Below, in pieces: positions 1 to 7,431 of a stretch of 15,888 nt of DNA (the first letter of the stretch is position 1; each line of letters begins with the position of its first letter). Both the position numbers and the translations under genes were made by a program. The stretch is from NCBI GenBank assembly GCA_015501595.1, contig JADNRX010001030.1, positions 1 to 15,888 of the forward strand. Direction: 5' to 3'. This DNA is from Hymenopellis radicata (Eukaryota; Basidiomycota; Agaricomycetes; Agaricales; Physalacriaceae). The notes under the pieces were generated by a model. That model was not told the origin of the DNA and made no database searches. It saw only the letters and a program-made list of their open reading frames with translations.

Positions 1-198
1 TTTGGGAACGATCGGATCGTCGCGTCGCGGTCAGCTCAACGCCATCCGCAGAGTCGAAGGCAGTTCCAACGCGCCGGTGCTGCTGGATGGGACGCTATTC
101 GAGTGGGGTATGATGAAGAGGAAATTTGTTTTCTTCAAATCAGCAATGATGGAGGACTTGGGAAAGGGATAGAACTGTTTGTCTTAGACAGTACTTGA
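1..198 (+). CDS. possible 3' end of a gene cut by the left edge
   Basis: Frame 1 is open from the first base to a TGA at 196-198 (65 codons). The end of the reading, with segments such as GYDEEEICFLQIS and GLGKGIELFVLDST, has ordinary protein composition. I do not recognise the family. A second frame is open from base 2 to a TAG at 167-169, so the choice of frame is uncertain. The longer frame is preferred because its C-terminal half looks more like a folded protein. No splice site or start can be judged. A perfect hairpin lies 10 bases after the stop. Confidence 0.25.
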   Translation, partial: FGNDRIVASRSAQRHPQSRRQFQRAGAAGWDAIRVGYDEEEICFLQISNDGGLGKGIELFVLDST

Positions 199-208
199 CC
201 TGAGCAAA

Positions 209-260
209 TGACGCACTTCGACCTCCCAAAACCCCTGGATCGGGAGGTCGAAGTGCGTCA
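209..260. repeat. perfect 19-bp inverted repeat (hairpin)
   Basis: TGACGCACTTCGACCTCCC at 209-227 is matched without error by its reverse complement at 242-260, leaving a 14-nt loop. It could be a tiny fold-back element or a hairpin in the 3' region of the preceding reading frame. The rest of 261-407 shows no gene. It contains a short telomere-like string, TTAACCCTAACC, at about 305-316. Confidence 0.85.
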
Positions 261-449
261 CAACCAATAATTAACAAAGACGCCCTCAGAGCAAAGTCAA
301 CATGTTAACCCTAACCTTACAATAAATCGTTGGGCTCATTTGTACAGATGAGTGATGTCATCTGTAAAAATGATGGATGGTGGCAGTGCAATCACCAATG
401 TTCGTCCTCCCAATTAGGAAACTTTTTCTCTCCCTCGACCACCAGCTTC

Positions 450-2280
450 ATGGACCGCGATAACATACAACAATTCCTTGCCCACTGCCATTCATTATGC
501 AACAATGCTCGTTTCATCATATCGTCCTTTCCAAATGCCGAAATACCAGCTGTGGAGAGGTCATCACATCAATTATATGTGATTCGCACCATCCTCCAAG
601 ACCTGGATGACCCGTATCTGGATGAACATCATATCAACAATCTTCTAGACCACGTTGATGCGCTCTTACGCGATTTGGAGGCCTTCCTGGAGACACCTCC
701 ACCACCCACTCGAGACCGGTTGCCCCGCATACATACAGGGAGGCCTGGTCGCCCGCGATACGACATCGATCTGGAGCGCGTCTGTCTTCTACATGACCTG
801 GGAAATACGTGGGAAGGGATTGCCGATGCGTTTGGTGTGGAAAGGAAAACAATGTACAATCACCTGGCACGGGCAGGAATACTGTAGCGTTTCAACCGCA
901 AATTCACATAACGGGTCACGGGGGTCTTTGAAGTGAAGCTATATATACACCATAACGGGTCACGGACCACTTTGGCTAGGCACGAGCCTCCAAATAAGGA
1001 AATTTCAGGTCCCGCCATAGGCGGGACTATCCAAATAAGGCAATTTAAGGGTCTGTGAAGCTGTTTACTGTAACTTCAGACCATAACGGGTCACAGGCTG
1101 TGAAGTTACGGTTGAAACGCTACAGTATCCTCAGAGCGAAAGGCGTTCGTGGAGATTTCAGATGAGGAGTTGGATGAGGAGGTTTCGAAGATATCCCTCC
1201 TTCATCCTTTTGTGGGGTCTGCCATTGTGCAAGGTCACTTGGAGGCCATAGGAATTCACCTGCCGAGGAAACGAGTTCAAGACAGCCTTCGAAGAGTTGA
1301 CGCGATGGGCGTGATAACAAGGTACGTGTCCTTAAGGGTAGAGCTTCAAGAAATGACATCCTTCCAGATGGGCCAACTGTACGAAACGACGTGTCTACAA
1401 AGTCCGTGGCGCGAATGCACTTTGGCATCAAGACGGTCATGAGAAACTGAAACATTGGGGTTTTTGGGTTCACGGCTGTGTCGACGGCCATTCTCGTCTC
1501 ATTGTCTACATGGAATGTCGATCCAATAAGCGGTCGGATACCGTTCTACAGTGTTTTCTTGCCGGTGTCACAATGCTCGGGTGGCCGAGTCGTGTTCGCG
1601 GTGATTTTGGTCCCGAGAACAACAAGATTGAGCGGGCCATGCTTCATCATTGGGGTGAGCTGCATCGGGCATACCTCAAGGGCAGGTACGTGTCGTATAT
1701 GGTATCGACATAAGAGGCTGATTTACTGATGCCTTGTCTTAGGTCAACTCATAATGTTCGAATCGAGAGGCTCTGGGTGGATATACAGAAAGATGCGTTG
1801 GAGATCTTTCGACAGATCTTCATGTACTTGGAACAGACTGGCCTGTGGGAGAAGGAGAACATCCTCCACTGTCTTGCCATCTACCTCGTCTTTCAACCGC
1901 GCATCCAGGCATCCCTCGACCGTGCAAAACACGCATGGAACCATCATAAACTCCGCACGGAACACTCCAAGACCCCAGTTGCCATATTCGCTCTCAGTCG
2001 GGAGAAACTCGTGAACCAGGGAGTCTGGGGCGGCGATTGTGGAGATGACATTGAGTGTGTGGATGGGTTCTACGGCGTTGAGGGTGCTGCAGAGGAATCC
2101 GGATTGGCAATGCCTTCCGTTGACCCCTCTGATCCTAACTCAGCCCTTGCTGATGATTCCGACATTGAGGTGGCCCGGAGGATGCTGGGTGACTTTGACC
2201 TGCTGGAAGAGGATGGAAATTGGGGAATTGATGTCTATTGTCGGGTTGTTCTTGAGCTACATGCCCGCGCCTCCGCATAA
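450..2280 (+). pseudogene. integrase catalytic-core transposase, interrupted by a MITE
   Basis: Three exons are read: 450-1321 (containing the MITE at 882-1125), 1368-1685 and 1743-2280. The introns, at 1322-1367 and 1686-1742, both start GTACGTGTC and end in AG. If the MITE and one TA copy (882-1127, 246 bp) are disregarded, the frame is continuous for 493 residues. The N-terminal part has a helix-turn-helix-like region (GNTWEGIADAFGVERKTMYNHL). The middle carries LWHQDGHEKL and VRGDFGPENN, and after the second intron comes NVRIERLWVD; together these fit the D, D and E of a retroviral-type integrase fold. The acidic C-terminus (about residues 420-475) is unconserved-looking. Proteins of this layout are common in Agaricomycetes. 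ATG 450 is preferred over ATG 348 because it lies inside the inverted repeats. As it stands, translation stops at TAG 885-887, at the MITE edge, so the gene is broken by one insertion only. Confidence 0.85.
882..1125. mobile_element. 244-bp MITE with TA target duplication
   Basis: The ends are CTGTAGCGTTTCAACCG at 882-898 and its reverse complement at 1109-1125. The match extends to 27 bp with two mismatches (882-908 against 1099-1125). TA flanks both sides (880-881 and 1126-1127), as expected for Tc1/mariner-type movement. There is no coding capacity. Inside are three direct copies of CATAACGGGTCAC (907-919, 951-963, 1082-1094). Two copies of TCCAAATAAGGNAATTT (989-1005, 1040-1056) flank a small hairpin with arms GTCCCGCC and GGCGGGAC. 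The element sits in the transposase exon and supplies its premature stop. Confidence 0.88.
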
Positions 2281-2388
2281 CGTACTTAGCTTGTAGTATA
2301 TCCGCAATGATACCAAGTAGTTTCCTAATTGGGACATATGGCGCGCCTGGCGGGACTATTACGGAGTAAGGTCGGGTCTTCTACGAAG

Positions 2389-2534
2389 CTGTGCGGAAAA
2401 GTGCCGCTTCACTTCCGTAAAGTGGCGTCTCACTTCTGAAAAGTGCCCGCTTGCTTCTGAAAAGTGTCTGCTCACTTTCGAGAGTGGGCATTCACTTTTC
2501 AAACTTGAGTGATCATTTTCAAAAGTGCAACGTC
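2389..2534. repeat. 21-bp-phased palindromic array, left arm
   Basis: Units of the form CACTTCTGAAAAGTG (an imperfect palindrome) plus about six variable bases start at 2389, 2410, 2431, 2452, 2473, 2493 and 2514. The spacing is therefore 21 bp with one 20-bp step. Seven units are recognisable, and the register fades beyond about 2535. Confidence 0.85.
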
Positions 2535-2983
2535 AAATTTTGAAGCACACCATCACTTTGAAGAATGATCACACGAAATTTGGGCGAAAAAGGCAAAGTA
2601 AGTGAAAATTGAATTTTTACACAGTATTTCGCCCATACAGAGTCAAGAATCTATTACTTCTGTTCGGGATTCATGGGGAGCCTTAAGGCCCACCTTGTTC
2701 GAAGGATCATGTCATATGTCGACTCCAGTTCGGGCTGAAGGACGTGGGTATGCCCGGTCGTCGTACCGGAGGGGAAACAAGCAAAAACAAGCAGAGGAAG
2801 TTCCAATATTGCCGTTCTAATACCGCATACTCATGGTCGAGAACAGATATTTCCACATGTATGGGCGTAATACTGTGTAAAAATTCAATTTTCACTTACT
2901 TTGCTTTTTTCACCTCAATTTCGCGTGATCACTCTTCAAAGTGATGGTGTGCTTCAAATTTTGACAGTGCACTTTCGAAAATG

Positions 2984-3108
2984 ATCAGTCAAGTTTGAAA
3001 AGTGAATGCCCACTCTCGAAAGTGAGCAGACACTGTTCAGAAGCAAGCGGCCACTTCTCGGAAGTACGACGCCACTTTTCGGAAGTGAAGTGCACTTTGC
3101 GTAAAGTT
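2984..3108. repeat. 21-bp-phased palindromic array, right arm
   Basis: This is the mirror of the left array. The AAGTG-type unit ends fall at 3004, 3024, 3045, 3066, 3087 and 3108, again 21 bp apart with one 20-bp step. The periodic seven-residue pattern in the translation here (SEVRRHFSEVK and similar) comes from the DNA period and is not evidence for a protein. Confidence 0.82.
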
Positions 3109-3135
3109 ACCGTAAGACCTAACCTTAGTCCTGCC

Positions 3136-3429
3136 GAGCCTGTGCCGAGCGCCGATGCGTCCCAATTTGGAGCAGGCGCAAGTGCCCCTAATCAGGTAAC
3201 AGAAAACAAATGGAAACAAACACAGCTTCGAATCACTTAGTCTTCGCGCCGATGCCGATGTCTATTCGTGTTTGACCGATCTCTCCTTCGCTTCCTCCTC
3301 GTTGCAGCGGACAGCCGCAGGTGCGCGCCAGAACGAGTCAATGCCATAGCGCCTACGGACCATCTCGACGGGGACACACCAAACAACGATGAAGTTCGTC
3401 TGATACCAAACGACCAACAAGCCTTACCA
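3136..3429. other. no gene recognised
   Basis: Apart from the tail of the fold-back element, this stretch shows no open frame with protein-like content, no tRNA and no repeat that I can see. Confidence 0.5.
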
Positions 3430-3546
3430 CCACCATGATCAGTGCGTCGTGTGCATTTTCGTTGCTAAGCCTAGGTTGACTCACTGCGGTGATTTTAGAA
3501 CGTATATCGCAAGTACTGAGCGAGAAATCGACCTCGTCTAACTGTC

Positions 3547-5790
3547 GTGTCTCCCAGTGCTCCTTACTTTATGCATTACTCGGAGCCCCAACCGTTGTGG
3601 TATCCGTTCTCGTCGCCTTCATTCTGTGCAGAGGGCCGGCAATCTTGCCAAGGGCGGCGGGCATTATGGGTCTACTTCTCTGATGCACAAGAGGAGCCAG
3701 TGGTTGGTGTAGACAATCCGCTATTCGCGCTCGCTTCCTCTGATGTCACGTCCAGGGCCCACACTACATTTACGATAGTGAGCATAGCTTACTGATTCTT
3801 GTGAACAGACAGACAACGCGGTGAAAGGACGACGATACAGTTCGAGGACCAACAACGAGGATAAAATTCGGACGAATAATCACAGCGAGGACGCGTCGAA
3901 TTCCGAGGTTGACTGCAGAACGTGAACGAAGGCCAGACAAGCCAACAACGACAAGGACAGAAAGAACGACGAAGGGGTGATGAAGCAACATATGGTAAGC
4001 ACCTTTGGTATTGTCCTTTTGTCGTCAGTTATTGAGATTATCACTCTAGTTCCATCATCATCACCTTCTGGTGCCGGTTTAGACAGGTCTGAAGGCGTCA
4101 AGGACCCTCGTCGTGAACCTTACAGCCTGTATGATACGGTTTCTACTGCAATGCTATTGTCTTTACCGCCTACCGCCGTTGTCGCAATCTGTTCCTTTCT
4201 AATACTTTCCGCCTCTCTTCATTTCTCTCTTGGACAAGAGACAAGTGGCCTATGAAGAATAATTTGTTACCTGTACAGACGGTGGTCTTAAGGCAAGGCG
4301 AAACCTTCTCCTCGGTTCGACACCCGCTACGCCAGGCCGCACCAATTATTACAGAGCCTCAAGCCGAACGTCCGACACAAGCCGTTCACAGAAGGCGACA
4401 CAATCTTGGTCTGTGCTCCAGGTATGTCTTCGTCTCATTGGCATCGTTCATAAATTCATTAACGACCATAGCCGCTGTCGTCTGCCATTGGAGGATTTCA
4501 AGCAGCATCAGCTTCAACACGCTTCAAGTCGGTGATCGTTGCTAAATGGGAAGTCAGTCTCTTTGAAACAAAGGGAAACAAAGACAGCTTTCACTCTGTT
4601 TCACCACCGCTTCGAGCGCGTCTTTGTTGATGTTCTTGGGGGTGTAAGAAGGTGAGCCTGCGTTTTCTCATCCGTTGTGCGCTGACTTACCCACAGTGGT
4701 CTCAAGACGAATATTTGTCCTCGTTTCGAGGCATGGCTGGCGACTGTCGCCTCGTAGATCTCACCCACTACGGCGCCGCCAGGCGGCACCTGTCCTTACG
4801 GCGCCTCAAGCCGACACATCGCCGCCTCCTTGACAGGAGGCGGCGACGCGGTCTCGGCGGTAGGGTATAGCCCACCAGCGGCCGACCTCACGGAACTCTT
4901 CACGGCCCCCATAATGCAATCGACGTCTCATCCTGGTTTTTTTGTCACACGCCGCTCGCGCCCTGTCCGTGTTGAATCCAAACGCGTTCGTGAACAGTCT
5001 CGCACAGACAACCGACAATAGCGCACGGTTCCGCTGCAATTTCCTATCCATTTCCCAGATATATCTGTCATCTCGACGACAACCCGAGCTCTTCCGCCAC
5101 TTCTTTCGATAACATTCCCTCAAGACGACCACGGAGGTGACCTTAAATGCGTGAACAAGTAGCGGGACGTTTTGGTGTAAGTCGTGTCGAACTTGAGTGT
5201 GTTGTGCTGATCTTCTCGATTTAGGCTGTCTCTCAAGCATTGCCTCCTTGGCGGATTCTTGAGTTGGCCGTTCGGAATTGGTGGGTATTTCATGCCCGCC
5301 TCTAATCTGAGTACGACTAAGTCTCTCTGGTAGGGGATTGTCCGTGTCCATGATGGTGTTCACGCCTCGTGGGCAGCTCCTATCGACGTAGTTGCACGAT
5401 TTTGTTGTCAAGTTCAAAGCGCCGGCGAATTCATCTTGCGGATGGGGCGGGTTGGCGGGATCATGATCTCAGACGATTATGCCGGCAATATCTCTTCGTG
5501 GATCGACGACTAAAGGCGCGATCCCTCAATTATGAAGGCTGTCGCTGCCCTCGCTGCTGTTCGGTGAGTCTCATCAAGTTTCATGCTCGCACTATTACTT
5601 ACCTTACCTCCTCAGGTTCGACTTCAAAATATAGTACTATTTCCTGGACGCCGAGTGTGGCGGTTCTTACTTGGCCATCACCATCGGCGGGACATTGGGC
5701 GCGACGTTGGGGCTCACGGACGCCGACATGCGAGATCTCTCATTTATTGATGGTTACAAACTTCTGACCTTTGTTGATTTACTATAAGAT
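3547..5790 (+). pseudogene. decayed plus-strand multi-exon gene (unrecognised), fragments only
   Basis: Several plus-strand pieces read like protein but lie in different frames. About 3547-3780: a piece that could splice in phase through GTGAGC at 3779 to an AG near 3810. About 4060-4240: a piece with one hydrophobic segment. About 4318-4420: contains LQSLKPNVRHKPFTEGDTIL. 4472-4600: contains AIGGFQAASASTRFKSVIVA. About 4570-4651: contains HRFERVFVDVLGGVR. After a good-looking 45-nt intron (4652-4696) comes 4697-4950, with ICPRFEAWLATVAS, a TAG stop, then GGGDAVSAVGYSPPAADL. Frame changes and stops separate the pieces, one possibly at a seven-T run near 4938. They may belong to one gene or to two. 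I do not recognise the family. Both the decay and the joining of pieces are inference. Confidence 0.4.
5536..5788 (+). pseudogene. short coding remnant with a clean intron
   Basis: ATGAAGGCTGTCGCTGCCC begins a short reading (MKAVAALAAVR) that meets a GTGAGT donor near 5563. The acceptor CTCAG lies near 5615. The continuing exon reads FDFKI, then a TAG stop, then about 50 codons including YYFLDAECGGSYLAITIG and GLTDADMRDLSFIDGYKLL, ending at a TAA near 5788. The post-stop composition is strongly protein-like. The function is not recognised, and it may be the tail of the decayed gene upstream. Confidence 0.35.
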
Positions 5791-5839
5791 TGATCAAGAT
5801 ATAAATACAGAAATTACAGTACGGCCAGCAAAGCGACCA

Positions 5840-6461
5840 CGAACGACGACGGAAACACTTACCAGGAGAGTTATGACCCAATCTGCGTGTTCGGAATCCC
5901 AACGACGCTCACGAAATCGTCCAGGATTCGCTCCCAACAAGGAACTGCCCAAATGCAATGCAGAAGGACAGGCTATCAACCCCTTTCATACAGACTCACA
6001 GAAAAAGCCTTCTTTTTCCCAAAAGGATGTCACGACGTCCCGATACTCGACGACGCGTGCCGCTGCAGCATGGGAGTTGTTCACAAAGAGAATATCTGCG
6101 TCATACGTCGCGTCGTGAAACGTGCATTTGACCACCGTCGCGCGATTTATCTTGGCAGCGCGCGCGTAGTTCGGAGAGGTGAACGGTGCCCATGCTAGGG
6201 TTAACGTGAAATTGGGCCAGGCGAGCGTATGGAAGTCGGTGTCTCCTAGGACCATAGCATACCCGCCGAGCTCTAAGGTGACGTTTAAGCCCCAGTCGCC
6301 GAGACTTGCTTGCTCGTTGGTAGGAGAGGGATTGAACTTGTTTGCGCTGTTTTGCGGGATTCTGCGCACATGAGACCTGGGTCATCGTCCTGAATTGTGT
6401 AATTGCAGGATGTGCCGCAGTTGGCAGGGGCGGCCCAGGGAAGAACGTTTCCCGACGTCAT
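5840..6461 (-). pseudogene. remnant of a cysteine-rich extracellular-domain protein
   Basis: Read from 6461 downwards, the minus strand gives MTSGNVLPWAAPANCGTSCN and then YTIQ. After a frame change, 6369-5986 gives LGDWGLNVTLELGGYAM..., NFTLTLAWAPFTSPNY and VVKCTFHDATYDADILFVNN, ending at a TGA. Beyond that, fragments such as FCIAFGQFLVGS and GIPNTQIGS occur in other frames down to about 5840. The spaced cysteines, many N-glycosylation-like sites and a C-x-(F/Y)-x-(D/N)-A-(S/T)-Y segment resemble the outer domain of large predicted membrane proteins of unknown function that are numerous in Agaricomycetes. That link is from memory. At least two frame changes and the missing C-terminal membrane part mark it as broken. 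Plus-strand readings here are shadows. Confidence 0.5.
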
Positions 6462-6807
6462 TGGTTGCTGGACAAGGCTGCGCCAGCGTTAAACGTTAGG
6501 AGGTGGAGAGGTAGTTGTCATCGACGCGCCGCAGAGGCTGTAAGCCGGACAAGCAGCACGCTGTGCCGCAGATTTCAGTCTTGCCCTTGACTCCCGACTT
6601 CAGCGACGGCGGGAACGTCTGTATGCGCGCCCTTACTTCACTATACCATCTATGTGCTTAGAAGGATTTGAATATAACATGGAACCTGGCGCGATCATCC
6701 CGATATGGTATGTAGCGGAAACGCCGCATCCGCCCTTCTGTGGCCGCTTCTCCGCCGTGCTTCTAATCAAACCAGAAGTGAGGATCTACTCTATGGAAGC
6801 ACTTGCT
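6462..6807. other. no gene recognised
   Basis: This is the stretch between the minus-strand remnant and the solitary array. I see no convincing frame, RNA gene or repeat. The minus strand may hold further unreadable N-terminal debris of the remnant below it. Confidence 0.4.
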
Positions 6808-7060
6808 TACTTTCCGAAAGCAATGGTTCACTCAGTCAAAGTGGATGCTCACTTTGTGAGACCAAGGACTCACCTGGAGAAAAGTAGCCCTCCACTTGTT
6901 GAAGTACAATCTTACTTGTCAAAAGTGCGGGCTTACTTCGAAAAGTGAGCAGAAAAAGCAACATTTCAGGCTCTGTAAAAAGTGGAATTATTACCCAGTA
7001 TTACCACCAAACAGAATCGACCAGCTGTTGCTACAGAGGCCCCATATTCAAGATACGCCT
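6808..7060. mobile_element. solitary arm related to the fold-back element
   Basis: Palindromic units start at 6808, 6829, 6850, 6871, 6893, 6913 and 6934. This is the same 21-bp register and the same CACTTNNNAAAAGTG type as in the fold-back arms at 2389-3108. It is followed by a TTACCCAGTATTACC stretch at about 6990-7004, comparable with TTACACAGTATTTCG at the inner end of the left arm, and by a similar ACAGAATC / ACAGAGTC string. No matching inverted arm is seen within the next kilobase, so this is a half element or a much-diverged copy. The long plus-strand frame over the array is periodic and probably not coding. Confidence 0.6.
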
Positions 7061-7220
7061 CAGACAAACAGTACGGGAGCAAAGACTTCAATGCATTCTG
7101 CCATGCAAGAGCAAGGTTTAGTCTATGCGGCTGACGGGGGACCGAGAACGCGAACAGGATGGCGGTGGCGGAGGACCGCGAACAGAGCACGTGATTAGAA
7201 ATTTTCCAAAAACAGGCAGC

Positions 7221-7263
7221 TGGCAGTTAACATGGCAGTTAACATCCGGCATGGCAGTTAACA
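7221..7263. repeat. three copies of TGGCAGTTAACA
   Basis: Exact 12-mers lie at 7221-7232, 7233-7244 and 7252-7263. They lie about 30 bp outside the left target duplication of the hAT-like element. Confidence 0.85.
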
Positions 7264-7412
7264 ACCCAGTGTATCGATCGGTAAATCCGTAATAGGTGTA
7301 ATAGGGTAGTGGAAACAACCTAGGTTAGCATACCGAGAGGTTGTTTCCCGGTAAATTACCGGTTATTTACCGGTTCGTAACCTCAGAGCCCGGGAGCTAG
7401 GTTATTTACCTC

Positions 7413-7431
7413 CACGTGACATTTTCACGTG
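7413..7431. promoter_or_regulatory. paired CACGTG boxes, left subterminal
   Basis: CACGTG at 7413-7418 and at 7426-7431, separated by 7 bp. The arrangement mirrors 9156-9174 at the other end of the hAT-like element. It is either a transposase-binding site or a bHLH-type site; the sequence alone does not decide. Confidence 0.5.

Larger units (their letters stand above)
408..2334 (+). mobile_element. DNA transposon with integrase-type transposase and 16-bp terminal inverted repeats
   Basis: TCCCAATTAGGAAACT at 408-423 recurs exactly as its reverse complement at 2319-2334. These two copies bracket a single gene (450-2280) for a DDE integrase-like protein, with 26 bp between left end and ATG and 38 bp between stop and right end. 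A 16-bp exact inverted match so tightly framing one gene is unlikely to be chance. I could not find a convincing target-site duplication: the flanks read GTTCGTCC on the left and CATATGGC on the right. The true ends may therefore differ by a few bases, or the duplication has decayed. A MITE lies inside the element; without it the element would be about 1.68 kb. Confidence 0.6.
2349..3135. mobile_element. fold-back (long inverted repeat) element
   Basis: Two arms of roughly 280-290 bp, about 2349-2639 and 2859-3135, are imperfect reverse complements of each other. For example, TTTTTACACAGTATTWCGCC lies at the inner end and CACCATCACTTTGAAGA in the middle of each arm. The outer tips are GGCGGGACTA on the left and TAGTCCTGCC on the right. 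The loop between arms (about 220 bp) has no open frame worth calling. The element starts 14 bp after the integrase transposon ends. A weak 6-bp flank match (GCGCCT / GAGCCT) might be a worn target duplication. With no transposase it would be non-autonomous. Confidence 0.78.

Noticed and set aside
305..316. Telomere-like TTAACCCTAACC
   Set aside because: Only about two repeat units; too short to call an interstitial telomere.
2389..2534. Array of repeats with spacers, CRISPR-like
   Set aside because: Units are 15-bp imperfect palindromes with about 6-bp spacers, units vary, the array has an inverted partner, and the genome is eukaryotic. It is part of a fold-back element.
2995..3240. Plus-strand reading with seven-residue repeats
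   Set aside because: The protein period equals the 21-bp DNA period of the inverted arm, and no start context, splice site or family supports it.
4806..5417. 203-codon minus-strand frame
   Set aside because: Arginine- and serine-rich composition without any domain. It lies opposite plus-strand pieces with more natural composition and an intron, so it is more likely a shadow.
6652..6948. 98-codon plus-strand frame over the solitary array
   Set aside because: Its second half is the translated 21-bp repeat and its first half has no recognisable domain.
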